Shown: positions 18,497 through 27,601, counted from the first letter of the stretch. The stretch is 64,000 bases of DNA from Bacteroides salyersiae WAL 10018 = DSM 18765 = JCM 12988 (GCF_000381365.1 NZ_KB905466.1:432744-496743); one strand, 5' to 3'. Numbers and translations are program-made. Notes: generated by a model from the letters alone, not told the origin.

Positions 18497-19747
18497 ATGA
18501 CTGCCATCGGTGCTTTATTCGGATTATTAATATCCGTCTTTTTAATTATAAAGAAAATATCTCCTACCTACAGCCTGATTGCCGGTGCTATTGTAGGCGG
18601 ATTATTGGGTGGACTGTCACTGGCAGATACCGTAAGCGTGATGACGGACGGTGTCAAGGACGTAACTCCGGCCATTATTCGCATTCTTACGGCAGGTGTG
18701 CTATCGGGCATACTAATCAAAACAGGAGCAGCAACTACTATTTCCAATGCCATCATCAACACACTCGGTGAGAAGCGTGTATTTGCCGCTTTGGCTCTGG
18801 CCACTATGTTGCTGTGTACAGTCGGCGTCTTTATCGACGTAGCGGTTATCACCGTAGCCCCCATCGCCTTATCCATCGGAAAACGTCTGGGACTGTCGCC
18901 ATCCGTGCTGCTGATAGCCATGATCGGCGGTGGAAAATGTGGTAATATAGTATCTCCCAACCCGAATACCATCATTGCCGCCGAAAACTTTAAAGCCGAT
19001 CTCTCATCGGTCATGTTTTATAATGTTCTGCCGGCAGTTATAGGACTACTTTTTACGATTTTCGTCATCATGCGTCTTATCCCTAAAAGATTGACAAACA
19101 ACGGAACCAAACAAGAAGAAGAAGTTGCAGACGACAAACAATTGCCGTCTCTTGCCAGCAGTCTGGTAGCCCCCATTATCACAATCATCCTACTCGCCCT
19201 GCGGCCTGTGGCAGGAATCACCGTCGACCCTCTCATCGCATTGCCCATCGGCGGCATCTGCGGCATTCTCTGCATGAAACAATGGAAAAACATCTTGCCG
19301 AGTATGGAGTACGGTCTTCAAAAGATGTCCACCGTAGCCGTACTGCTGATCGGAACAGGAACAATTGCGGGCATCATCAAGAACTCCACCCTTAAAGACT
19401 GGATACTGCATCTTCTGGAACAAGCGCATTTCAACGAAATAATGATAGCCCCGGTATCGGGCGCGTTAATGTCCGCCGCTACGGCATCCACTACCGCTGG
19501 TGCTACGCTTGCTTCGGCTTCCTTTGCCGATGCCATCCTTGCCGTAGGCATATCAACCGCCTGGGGAGCTGCCATGATAAATTCCAGCGCTACCGTTTTG
19601 GACCACCTGCCCCACGGCTCTTTTTTCCATGCCACCGGAGGCGTTTGCGAACTGACGTTTAAAGAGCGGTTAAAACTCATCCCCTACGAAACCCTCATAG
19701 GAGCCGTATTAGCCACCTCCACCACCCTTCTATGTCTCATCTGGTAG
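18497..19747 (+). CDS. GntP-family organic acid permease
   Basis: 416 residues, almost wholly hydrophobic, with about 12 membrane segments. GntP features: the N-terminal LLISVFLIIKKISPTYSLI, GAIVGGLLGG, the glycine- and proline-rich IGGGKCGNIVSPNPNTIIAA near residue 155, and a late SGALMSAATASTTAGATLAS segment. The family imports gluconate, glycerate and similar hydroxy acids with protons. Coming right after glycerate kinase, glycerate is the best-guess substrate, but the family is broad. It is in the inner membrane. The start ATG 18497 follows a heptamer repeat instead of a clear ribosome binding site. Confidence 0.9.
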   Translation: MTAIGALFGLLISVFLIIKKISPTYSLIAGAIVGGLLGGLSLADTVSVMTDGVKDVTPAIIRILTAGVLSGILIKTGAATTISNAIINTLGEKRVFAALALATMLLCTVGVFIDVAVITVAPIALSIGKRLGLSPSVLLIAMIGGGKCGNIVSPNPNTIIAAENFKADLSSVMFYNVLPAVIGLLFTIFVIMRLIPKRLTNNGTKQEEEVADDKQLPSLASSLVAPIITIILLALRPVAGITVDPLIALPIGGICGILCMKQWKNILPSMEYGLQKMSTVAVLLIGTGTIAGIIKNSTLKDWILHLLEQAHFNEIMIAPVSGALMSAATASTTAGATLASASFADAILAVGISTAWGAAMINSSATVLDHLPHGSFFHATGGVCELTFKERLKLIPYETLIGAVLATSTTLLCLIW

Positions 19748-19758
19748 TTTCCGTTTCA

Positions 19759-19793
19759 CATAATTCATAATTCATAAATCATAATCCATAAAT
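19759..19793 (+). repeat. Heptanucleotide repeat CATAAWT x5 running into a start codon
   Basis: Five 7-nt units (CATAATT, CATAATT, CATAAAT, CATAATC, CATAAAT) are followed directly by C and the ATG of the acyltransferase at 19795. The start codon is thus the sixth, altered unit. Confidence 0.8.
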
Positions 19794-19794
19794 C

Positions 19795-20892
19795 ATGAAT
19801 CCCCCTATATCCACCCACCAACGTCTTCTCTCTCTCGATGTTTTGCGAGGTATCACTGTTGCCGGCATGATACTTGTCAACAATGCCGGTGCATGTGGAT
19901 ATGGCTATGCCCCACTACGGCATGCAAAATGGGACGGCTTTACTCCTGCCGATCTCGTCTTCCCGATGTTCATGTTCCTAATGGGAATTTCCACGTATAT
20001 CTCCCTCCGGAAATACAATTTCCAATGGCAACTTACAATCGGAAAAATAATAAAACGTGCTTTTCTTTTAATTCTGATAGGCATTGCGATGAAATGGCTC
20101 ATCCATTCCTTCGAAACGGGAATCTGGAACGACTGGGAGCACATGCGCATCTTAGGAGTGATGCAACGGCTCGGCATCTGTTACGGGATCACTGCCGTCA
20201 TGGCATTATTCATCCCACACAAACGTTTTCTTCCGATAGCCCTGCTCTTGCTAATAGGCTATTTTATCCTTCAACTGGCAGGAAACGGACTCGAGAAAAG
20301 TCCCGATAACATCATGGCCATAGTCGATTCCACCGTTTTAGGAACCAGCCACATGTACTTGCAAGGCCGGCAATTCGTTGAGCCCGAAGGAATTCTGAGT
20401 ACCATTCCTGCCGTAGCCCAAGTAATGATCGGTTTTGTATGCGGTCACATGCTTATCAACCGGAAAAACAACCAGGAGAGGATGCAGCAACTCTTCTTTA
20501 TGGGCACTCTCCTGCTCTTTGCCGGATTCCTGCTCAGCTATGCCTGTCCGCTGAATAAACGCCTGTGGTCACCGAGTTTCGTGCTGGTTACTTGCGGAAT
20601 AGCTGCTTTGGCATTGGCTGTACTAATTGAAGTAATCGACGTCCGAAAAAAGAAAGAATGGTGTACTTTCTTCAAAGTCTTCGGGGTTAATCCATTGCTG
20701 CTATATGTAGCAGCCGAGATATTCGGTGACCTGTTCCGCACATGGCATATCAATACTTTCCTGTTCGATACCTGCCTGCAACCTCTATTCGGCAATTATT
20801 TCGGTTCGTTCATGTATGCCGCCCTTTTCCTGTCCCTCATTTGGCTGGTGGGATATATTCTGTTTAAGAAACAAATTTACATAAAACTCTAA
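19795..20892 (+). CDS. Transmembrane glucosamine N-acetyltransferase homologue (HGSNAT/DUF5009 family)
   Basis: 365 residues with about 10-11 membrane helices. The N-terminus (LSLDVLRGITVAGMILVNN) and the motif RHAKWDGFTPADLVFPMF match human heparan-alpha-glucosaminide N-acetyltransferase. His43 here aligns with the human active-site His269, in KHASWNGLTVADLVFP. The human enzyme takes acetyl from cytosolic acetyl-CoA and passes it across the membrane to terminal alpha-glucosamine, making the substrate for NAGLU. Here the gene sits 6 nt before a NAGLU homologue, and another lies earlier in the operon. Expected location is the inner membrane with the acceptor in the periplasm. Bacterial members are mostly annotated only as DUF5009, and the acceptor is inferred. 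Confidence 0.88.
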   Translation: MNPPISTHQRLLSLDVLRGITVAGMILVNNAGACGYGYAPLRHAKWDGFTPADLVFPMFMFLMGISTYISLRKYNFQWQLTIGKIIKRAFLLILIGIAMKWLIHSFETGIWNDWEHMRILGVMQRLGICYGITAVMALFIPHKRFLPIALLLLIGYFILQLAGNGLEKSPDNIMAIVDSTVLGTSHMYLQGRQFVEPEGILSTIPAVAQVMIGFVCGHMLINRKNNQERMQQLFFMGTLLLFAGFLLSYACPLNKRLWSPSFVLVTCGIAALALAVLIEVIDVRKKKEWCTFFKVFGVNPLLLYVAAEIFGDLFRTWHINTFLFDTCLQPLFGNYFGSFMYAALFLSLIWLVGYILFKKQIYIKL

Positions 20893-20898
20893 TTAAAA

Positions 20899-23073
20899 AT
20901 GATGAAAAGAAACATTTGTCTGGTTATCGTAACCCTATTCCTCTCCCTCGCGGCGGGAGCGAAAGAGAAAGACGTAGTTGTCATGCAATCGATGGTGAAA
21001 CGTCTCATTCCGGCATACGCCGAAAACTTTCAGTTCAGAAAGATGAAACCGATAGACGGGAAAGACTGTTTCCGCCTGGACGCTTCCGATCCCCGGAAAA
21101 TCATAATCAGTGGCAACAATGCCAACTCGATGGCTATGGGACTGAATCACTACTTGCGATATTATTGCCTGACCACTATCTCCTGGTATGCTGACATTCC
21201 GGTAGAAATGCCTGAAACACTTCCGGCTGTCGAGAAACCCATTCAAATAGAAGCGAAAGTAGACCGGCGTTTCTTCCTGAATTATTGTACATATGGCTAC
21301 ACCATGCCTTTCTGGCAATGGAAAGATTGGGAACGCCTCATCGACTGGATGGCGCTAAACGGCATCAACATGCCCCTGGCCATTACCGGACAGGAAGCCG
21401 TGTGGTACAAAGTATGGAAGAAAATAGGACTGACGGATGAAGAAATACGCTCTTACTTTACCGGACCGACCTATCTTCCCTGGCACCGGATGGCCAATAT
21501 AGATGGATGGAACGGCCCTCTACCCATGCACTGGCTGGATAGCCAAGTGGAATTACAAAAGAAAATTCTGACCCGCGAACGCGAATTGAACATGAAACCG
21601 GTACTTCCCGCCTTCGCCGGACATGTGCCCGGTGCACTGAAGCGTATCTTCCCCGAAGCGAATATTCAAAATCTCGGAAAATGGGCAGGTTTTGCCGAAG
21701 AGTATCGCTGTCATTTCTTGAATCCGGAAGAAGCCTTATTTGCTACTATCCAAAAACAGTACATCAAGGAACAAACCCGTCTCTTCGGGACAGATCATAT
21801 TTATGGCGTAGACCCTTTCAATGAGGTAGATCCTCCAAGCTGGGAACCGAAATACCTCAGTAAAGTATCCGCGGACATGTATCACACCCTGACTGCTGCC
21901 GACCCGAAAGCCGAATGGATGCAAATGACCTGGATGTTCTACTTCGACCGTAAAGACTGGACCGCACCGCGCGTGAAAGCAATGTTGACAGGAGTGCCGC
22001 AAGGCAAAATGGTACTTTTAGATTATCACTGCGAGAACGTGGAATTATGGAAAACCACCGAACACTTCCACGGCCAACCTTACATTTGGTGTTATCTTGG
22101 TAACTTTGGCGGAAACACCACGCTCACCGGAAACGTAAAAGAAAGCGGTGCCCGTCTGGACAACACCCTGATAAACGGCGGAAGCAATTTTAAAGGTATC
22201 GGCTCCACGTTGGAAGGATTGGATGTGATGCAGTTCCCCTACGAATATATCTTCGAAAAAGCCTGGACACTGAATACGGACGATCGCAGTTGGCTGAATG
22301 CTCTTGCCGACCGTCATACCGGAGTTACCTCCGAACCGGTTCGCGAAGCTTGGGATATCCTGTTCAATCAAGTGTATGTACAAGTTCCCAGAACCCTGGC
22401 CATACTACCCAACCTTCGTCCCGTAATGAATAAGCCCAACAACCGTACTTCCATCAACTATCCGAATACCGCTCTGCTTCAGGCATGGCAAAAGCTGTTG
22501 CAAGCTCCCGATTGCAATCGCGATGCACTCCGGCTGGATATCATCACTGTAGGACGCCAACTACTTGGAAATTATTTCTTGACGGTAAAAGATGACTTCG
22601 ACCGCATGTATGAAGCCAAAGACCTGCCGGCATTAAAGGCAAGAGCGGCAGAAATGCGCGAAATACTAAACGACCTGGAACGTTTGAATGCCTTCCATAG
22701 CCGTTGCTCGCTCGACAAGTGGATTTCCGATGCCCGCAAATACGGCAATACCCCGGAATTGAAAAACTATTATGAGAAGAATGCCCGCAATCTGATTACC
22801 ACCTGGGGAGGCCGTCTAAATGATTATGCCAGTCGTACTTGGGCAGGACTTATCAAGGACTACTATTCCAAACGTTGGGACATGTATCTGGACGCGGTCG
22901 TTGCAGCAGTTGAAAATAATCGGGAATTCGATCAGGAAAAGCTGGACGGAGAATTCAGACTGTTCGAAGATTCATGGGTGAGTTCCACCCGCCCTGTTGA
23001 AGTAACTCCGGAAGGCGACCTGCTTATTTACGCCCGTTTTTTATTAAATAAGTATGAACGAAAAATAAACTAA
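20899..23073 (+). CDS. Second GH89 alpha-N-acetylglucosaminidase, periplasmic
   Basis: 724 residues. The signal peptide is of the ordinary kind (LFLSLAAGAKEKD), unlike the lipoprotein signal of the first GH89, so the two enzymes should be in different places. The barrel begins near residue 125 (FFLNYCTYGYTMPFWQW, RLIDWMALNGINMPLA, YLPWHRMANIDGWNGPLP). The catalytic glutamates are Glu309 (DPFNEV) and Glu439 (STLEGLD). The helical C-terminal domain has NLITTWGGRLNDYASRTWAG. It lacks the NEVVY segment after the nucleophile that is present in the other copy, so specificity may differ. It follows the acetyltransferase by 6 nt, a very tight link. An alternative start is the second ATG (20902). Confidence 0.95.
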   Translation: MMKRNICLVIVTLFLSLAAGAKEKDVVVMQSMVKRLIPAYAENFQFRKMKPIDGKDCFRLDASDPRKIIISGNNANSMAMGLNHYLRYYCLTTISWYADIPVEMPETLPAVEKPIQIEAKVDRRFFLNYCTYGYTMPFWQWKDWERLIDWMALNGINMPLAITGQEAVWYKVWKKIGLTDEEIRSYFTGPTYLPWHRMANIDGWNGPLPMHWLDSQVELQKKILTRERELNMKPVLPAFAGHVPGALKRIFPEANIQNLGKWAGFAEEYRCHFLNPEEALFATIQKQYIKEQTRLFGTDHIYGVDPFNEVDPPSWEPKYLSKVSADMYHTLTAADPKAEWMQMTWMFYFDRKDWTAPRVKAMLTGVPQGKMVLLDYHCENVELWKTTEHFHGQPYIWCYLGNFGGNTTLTGNVKESGARLDNTLINGGSNFKGIGSTLEGLDVMQFPYEYIFEKAWTLNTDDRSWLNALADRHTGVTSEPVREAWDILFNQVYVQVPRTLAILPNLRPVMNKPNNRTSINYPNTALLQAWQKLLQAPDCNRDALRLDIITVGRQLLGNYFLTVKDDFDRMYEAKDLPALKARAAEMREILNDLERLNAFHSRCSLDKWISDARKYGNTPELKNYYEKNARNLITTWGGRLNDYASRTWAGLIKDYYSKRWDMYLDAVVAAVENNREFDQEKLDGEFRLFEDSWVSSTRPVEVTPEGDLLIYARFLLNKYERKIN

Positions 23074-23097
23074 TCATCAGGGTAACGACAAAAGACA

Positions 23098-23141
23098 ATG
23101 CAACTTGCAGTGAAATGTGATGCAACTTGCAATTTTGAAAA
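23098..23141 (+). repeat. 22-nt period tandem repeat, array A
   Basis: Two units of 22 nt start ATGCAACTTGCA at 23098 and 23120. A weaker half unit precedes them. The unit resembles array B at 27602-27701. Confidence 0.65.
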
Positions 23142-23201
23142 CAGTATTTAAGTCCCTAAAGACGCAGTATCCTCTGTATGAAAGGGTATAACTTCTTTCC
23201 G

Positions 23202-23244
23202 AAAAAGATGTGGCAGAATAGAAAAAACTGCCACATCTTTTTCA
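23202..23244. terminator. Bidirectional rho-independent terminator
   Basis: A perfect 15-nt inverted repeat, AAAAAGATGTGGCAG (23202-23216) and CTGCCACATCTTTTT (23228-23242), with A and T tracts at its outer ends, so it can stop both the GH89 operon and the thioredoxin gene. Confidence 0.85.
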
Positions 23245-23304
23245 TAAATCCCGACTATCTGCAACATCAGAAGAAATATTCATCTGTTACAGACATAAAA
23301 CATG

Positions 23305-23628
23305 TCAGGACTTAAACTCTTTCACAGCCCTTTCCAATCTTTCCAAACTCAATTCTCCGGATTGTCTCCACAATTGTTCACCTTTTCTCATCAAGATGAA
23401 TGTAGGCGTACTTTCAATCGTATAAAATTCGGCAAGAGCATTTTCCTGATCCACGTCCACCTCCACGACTTCAAGAATACCTTCCATCATTTTCTTAAAC
23501 TCTTTCACCACCGGATGCATACGCTTACAGTGAGGACACCAAGTTGCATAAAATTCCGCCATGACCCAATCGCCATGACTCAGTTTTTCCTCATTTCTAT
23601 TTTCACGGGCTATTTTCTTTTCTTCCAT
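23305..23628 (-). CDS. Thioredoxin-family protein
   Basis: 107 residues with the thioredoxin fold: VMAEFYATWCPHCKRMHP (active site CPHC near residue 30), the VVEVDVDQENALAEFY strand-helix, the cis-proline loop STPTFILMRKG, and the C-terminal helix. There is no signal peptide, so it is probably cytoplasmic. The active-site dipeptide PH, instead of GP, is closer to DsbA-type proteins and suggests a more oxidising redox potential. It is transcribed on its own; the HK gene lies upstream, divergently. Confidence 0.9.
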   Translation of the reverse strand: MEEKKIARENRNEEKLSHGDWVMAEFYATWCPHCKRMHPVVKEFKKMMEGILEVVEVDVDQENALAEFYTIESTPTFILMRKGEQLWRQSGELSLERLERAVKEFKS

Positions 23629-23873
23629 TTCGATAAATACTTTAAATTGATTAACTGCTGTTCCAACAACGCAAAAAGGGAGAATGTTTACGATACAGAC
23701 AAGAATAAAGATAGATTAATACATCGGGCAACCAAGCCCTTCAAAAGTATCGATCCATTCTCAATATTGACAAAAAACGATCCGCTTATGTCAAGGTATG
23801 CCACTTGAACGTTTCTTCATCATACTACTTAACTTCAATTATATCATTTTATTCAAATATTCTCCTGCTTTTT

Positions 23874-23904
23874 TTTGCCCATCGCTAATTTATACATATT
23901 TTTG
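23874..23904 (+). promoter_or_regulatory. Bacteroides-type promoter of the hybrid histidine kinase
   Basis: TTTG (23874-23877), 19-nt spacer, TATTTTTG (23897-23904): a full -33/-7 match, 43 nt before the kinase ATG. Confidence 0.7.
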
Positions 23905-23947
23905 TTCAAAATTTAAACCAAGCAACAAACAAAATCATAAAAAAGAA

Positions 23948-26900
23948 ATGAGGAGCATTTTAAAAGCAATCATCATCACCCTCTGCTTATTAGTAAAAAC
24001 CTACTTGTCATACAGCGAGAACACTGGTACCAACATCAATCATATTCTCGTTCTTAATGCTTACAGCAGTTCTAATCCCTGGAGCAATAGTTTCATCACT
24101 CCAATTGTAAACATGGCATCACAAAACAAACAAATCGGAGTGTATGTAGAAAACTTAAACATGCTGACATTACAAGACGCTGAAGCAAGAAAAAATCTGA
24201 AAAAGGATATACTTTCAGAAGTATATTCCTACTCTCCCAAAGTTATTGTACTTATAGGAAATGCAAGCTTCATCCTACACGATGAATTGAACCGGCGCTG
24301 GCCCGACATCCCTATGATATTGTGCGGTGAACGGGATTACACAGGGCCTATCGACTCGATCATTCAAGGGCATCCCCTCACAGAAGAAGAACGTATTCCT
24401 ATAAATAGCCTGCAAGACAAATATAACCTGACAATGATGCAGGCCAATATTTATATGGAAGAGAATCTTCAGCTTATGAAACAACTGATCCCGCAAATGG
24501 ATAAAGTTATATACATCGGTGATGAAACATATATCTGCCAACAAAACGATTACGATCTTTCCAAACTCATCCGTGAGAAGTATCCGGAAATGGGATACGA
24601 GTTCATTTCTGCCAAAAACACTTCGACCGACAGCCTGTTTTCCATCTTGAACCAGCAAGACCTGCAAACTACCGGCATTCTATTTTCCTCTTGGCTCCGT
24701 GCCAAGGACTACAATGGCAATACCGTACTGATAAGTAATTCGCATCGGATCATCGCCACTTCATCCATGCCTTTATTTTCATTCAGAACGGTAGGGGTCG
24801 ATGAAGAAGGCGGAATCGTAGGCGGCTACATATATGATGAAGAAAAATACGTCGACCGGCTTTTAAACACGATTAAAGAAATTCTCAATGGAAAACAGGC
24901 ACGTGATATCCCTTTTTACTATGCCACAGATGCTGCGCCAAGGTTCAATTACCAATCATTAATCCAACACAATCTCAGTCCCGAGCGTTGTCCTGAAAAC
25001 ACCGTTTTCTATAATGCCCCTCCTACTTTCTGGGAACAATACGAATATATAATCATCGGAAGTATCTGTTTTATTATCGTTCTTTTGCTATCTTTCCAGT
25101 ATCACCGCCTGCACGTACTCGAAAAGATGAAACGATTACAACAAAAAGAACTGGAAACCACTACAAGATACTATAGCCTTATCAATAACATGCCCATTCT
25201 TTATATGTCGGAAGAACTGATAAAAAATAAAGAAGGCCGTATCATCGATACCAAATACACCGATGTAAACAAACACTTTGAAAACAGATTCTTCAAACGA
25301 AATGAAATCATAGGAAAGTCGGGCAGCGAAATGTTCCCGGAATCAATGCCACAATTCCTGTATTTCATGAATATAGCCTTACAGGAAAAACGTTCCATCA
25401 CTTTCTCTTACTATTACAAAGAAATAGATACATTTTATGATATCGTAGTAAACGCTACCAGCGACGGACGCTTTATGGATGTATTCTGCCTGAACAGCAC
25501 AGAATTACATCATGCACAAAAACAGTTACGCTCTATCAACCATAAGCTTTCGATGGCTCTCGACATAGCCAACATTGTGCCCTGGAAATGGAATCTGCAA
25601 ACTCACACCATACTTTGTGACATAAACAAACCTGTCGAATTAAGTGATAATAATAAAATAAATGAAGAACAAATGGCTGTGCCCGATAATCAATATTTTG
25701 CCAAGATATACAAAGAAGATCTTCCTAAAGTAAAAGAGGCCTATGCCGATCTGATTGCCGGACGTATACAGACTGTTAAAGAAGAATACCGTGTTGTGAA
25801 CCGTGTCAATGGTTGCAAGCACATCGATTGGGTAGAAGCCCGCGCTGCCGTAGAAAGTTATGATGAAAAAGGAAAACCGCTAACACTGGTAGGTTCTTCA
25901 TTGGTTATCACTGAACGAAAAAAGATGGAGACAGATTTAGTTTCTGCCAAAAACCGTGCAGAAGAATCCAACCGTCTGAAATCTGCTTTCCTTGCTAATA
26001 TGAGCCATGAGATTCGTACCCCTCTTAATGCCATCGTCGGATTCTCCGGAATTCTGGCCTCTACTGAAGCGGAAGAAGAGAAACAAGAATATGTCAGCAT
26101 TATCGACAACAACAATACTTTATTGTTACAACTTATCAGTGACATCCTCGATCTTTCTAAAATTGAAGCCGGTACGATGGAATTCATAGACACTGATTTC
26201 GAACTGAACAAAGTCATGACAGAGCTGGAAAGTTCTCTTCGTCTGAAACTGTCTCCGGACAAAGAGGTCACGCTTTCGTTTGAGCCCCAATTACCGGAAC
26301 TTTATATTCACGCCGAACGTAACCGCATTTCACAAATAATTATTAATCTGGCTACTAATGCCATTAAGTTTACCAATAAAGGCAGCATACGTTTCGGCTA
26401 CGAAAAGCGTGACAATGGCACTCTTTATTTTTACGTCACCGATACCGGATGTGGCATTCCGGCCGAAAAACAAAAAGATATATTCGAACGTTTCGTTAAG
26501 CTAAACAATTTTGCACAAGGTACAGGTTTAGGTCTTTCTATCTGTCAAACCCTCGTCGAACATATGGGAGGGGAAATCGGTTTGAAATCCCAGATAAACG
26601 AAGGTTCTACTTTTTGGTTTACCCTACCTTATGTTCCTGCAACTAATCAGCATCATGAAGAAGAGACAAAGTCAGAACCGATAAAAATAAAAAAACAAAA
26701 AATCACGATTCTGGTTGCAGAAGATCATGAAAGCAATTATCATCTGATAGAGTCCATTCTCAAAAAAGACTACACTTTGGTGCATGCCTGGAATGGAAAG
26801 GAAGCGGTTGCTCTATTCAAAGAATATGCTCCACAACTCATTCTGATGGATATCAACATGCCTGTTATGGATGGATACGAAGCGACTAAAGAGATACGCA

Positions 26901-27070
26901 AATATTCGACTCAGGTTCCAATCATAGCTGTCACCGCTTTCGCCTATGCTTCTGACGAACAAAAAGTCATGGAAAACGGCTTTGATGCCTATATGGCAAA
27001 ACCGATAAATGCCGACCAATTGAAAACACAAATAACTTCCATGCTAAGGCAACATATTATTTTCATGTAA
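23948..27070 (+). CDS. Hybrid sensor histidine kinase with periplasmic substrate-binding-like sensor
   Basis: 1040 residues from ATG 23948, chosen because it begins with a signal peptide and lies behind a good promoter. A longer in-frame start at 23798 would bury the signal. Order: periplasmic sensor (about 25-360; ILVLNAYSSSNPWSNS resembles ABC-type sugar-binding proteins), membrane helix about 367-388, two PAS-like regions (about 400-670), HisKA with phospho-acceptor His687 (NMSHEIRTPLNAIVGFSG), HATPase (about 790-910; LATNAIKF, TGCGIP, GTGLGLSI) and a receiver with Asp968 (LILMDINMPVMDGYEATK). Unlike classic HTCS regulators it has no C-terminal DNA-binding domain, so it must pass the phosphate to another protein. 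No partner is encoded nearby. Confidence 0.92.
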   Translation: MRSILKAIIITLCLLVKTYLSYSENTGTNINHILVLNAYSSSNPWSNSFITPIVNMASQNKQIGVYVENLNMLTLQDAEARKNLKKDILSEVYSYSPKVIVLIGNASFILHDELNRRWPDIPMILCGERDYTGPIDSIIQGHPLTEEERIPINSLQDKYNLTMMQANIYMEENLQLMKQLIPQMDKVIYIGDETYICQQNDYDLSKLIREKYPEMGYEFISAKNTSTDSLFSILNQQDLQTTGILFSSWLRAKDYNGNTVLISNSHRIIATSSMPLFSFRTVGVDEEGGIVGGYIYDEEKYVDRLLNTIKEILNGKQARDIPFYYATDAAPRFNYQSLIQHNLSPERCPENTVFYNAPPTFWEQYEYIIIGSICFIIVLLLSFQYHRLHVLEKMKRLQQKELETTTRYYSLINNMPILYMSEELIKNKEGRIIDTKYTDVNKHFENRFFKRNEIIGKSGSEMFPESMPQFLYFMNIALQEKRSITFSYYYKEIDTFYDIVVNATSDGRFMDVFCLNSTELHHAQKQLRSINHKLSMALDIANIVPWKWNLQTHTILCDINKPVELSDNNKINEEQMAVPDNQYFAKIYKEDLPKVKEAYADLIAGRIQTVKEEYRVVNRVNGCKHIDWVEARAAVESYDEKGKPLTLVGSSLVITERKKMETDLVSAKNRAEESNRLKSAFLANMSHEIRTPLNAIVGFSGILASTEAEEEKQEYVSIIDNNNTLLLQLISDILDLSKIEAGTMEFIDTDFELNKVMTELESSLRLKLSPDKEVTLSFEPQLPELYIHAERNRISQIIINLATNAIKFTNKGSIRFGYEKRDNGTLYFYVTDTGCGIPAEKQKDIFERFVKLNNFAQGTGLGLSICQTLVEHMGGEIGLKSQINEGSTFWFTLPYVPATNQHHEEETKSEPIKIKKQKITILVAEDHESNYHLIESILKKDYTLVHAWNGKEAVALFKEYAPQLILMDINMPVMDGYEATKEIRKYSTQVPIIAVTAFAYASDEQKVMENGFDAYMAKPINADQLKTQITSMLRQHIIFM

Positions 27071-27111
27071 CAAGTTACTTTTGAAAAAGCATATTTAGCA
27101 ATGTTTAGAAC

Positions 27112-27170
27112 CTGTTTAAATTTTCCTCTTAAAAATTTTTATCAGTTTATTTTGAGCAAAATTTAAACAG
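27112..27170. repeat. 13-bp inverted repeat after the kinase gene
   Basis: CTGTTTAAATTTT (27112-27124) and AAAATTTAAACAG (27158-27170) are perfect reverse complements, 42 nt after the kinase stop. It may act as a terminator, but there is no clear T tract. Confidence 0.55.
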
Positions 27171-27280
27171 ACTTAAAAACACTTGATATATTGTTCCGGT
27201 TTGATCAGGCCATTTCATTTTAGAAGCTTCCCCTAAGGGACAATTTTGTTCATCGGGGTACATTATCCACATAGAATTTA

Positions 27281-27542
27281 CCCCCTTCACCGGCTTCACC
27301 TTTTTTAATCAAATCCCCTATTTATCGGTGATGCAGGGTGAAGGCACGCCTTGTTTTTCCGGCAACCGTGCCCACCGTCTGTATGATCGGTGCTCACTGC
27401 CCGTATGCCTGAGGCTTACGCCCCGTATGCCCGGTTCTTGGAAGGTATTTACACAGAGAGCGGAAAGTGGCAACGGCCCTTCACCCTGTACTGCCGATGA
27501 ATAGGGTATTTGATTAAAAAAGGTGAAGCCGGTGAAAGGGGG
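27281..27542. repeat. Long imperfect inverted repeat (arms about 64 nt, loop about 130 nt)
   Basis: The left arm 27281-27344 and right arm 27478-27542 are close reverse complements; both contain CACCGGCTTCACC or its complement, followed by an A/T run and ATTTGATT/AATCAAAT. The loop contains CCCGTATGCC twice. A 77-codon frame across it reflects the palindrome and is not a gene. This could be a non-autonomous mobile element or a large hairpin. The interval 27171-27280 shows nothing else. Confidence 0.75.
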
Positions 27543-27601
27543 AAAAAACATACAGAAGAGTCAACATTCTAAAGAATAAAACATTCACCGGAAAAAAGAT
27601 G

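Noticed and set aside
22195..22260. Apparent loss of the catalytic nucleophile in the second GH89, because the NEVVY segment reads MQFPY.
   Set aside because: Placing the human NAGLU residues from memory puts Glu446 in the APEG box, not in NEVVY. The second GH89 keeps that residue as Glu439 (STLEG) and the acid/base as Glu309, so it is probably active.
15051..23073. Classification of the operon as a heparan sulfate utilisation locus.
   Set aside because: No sulfatase, polysaccharide lyase or glycuronidase of heparan type is present; only the NAGLU/HGSNAT pair recalls that pathway.
23302..23808. 168-codon plus-strand frame opposite thioredoxin.
   Set aside because: It is antisense to a clear thioredoxin with an intact CPHC site and has no family resemblance.
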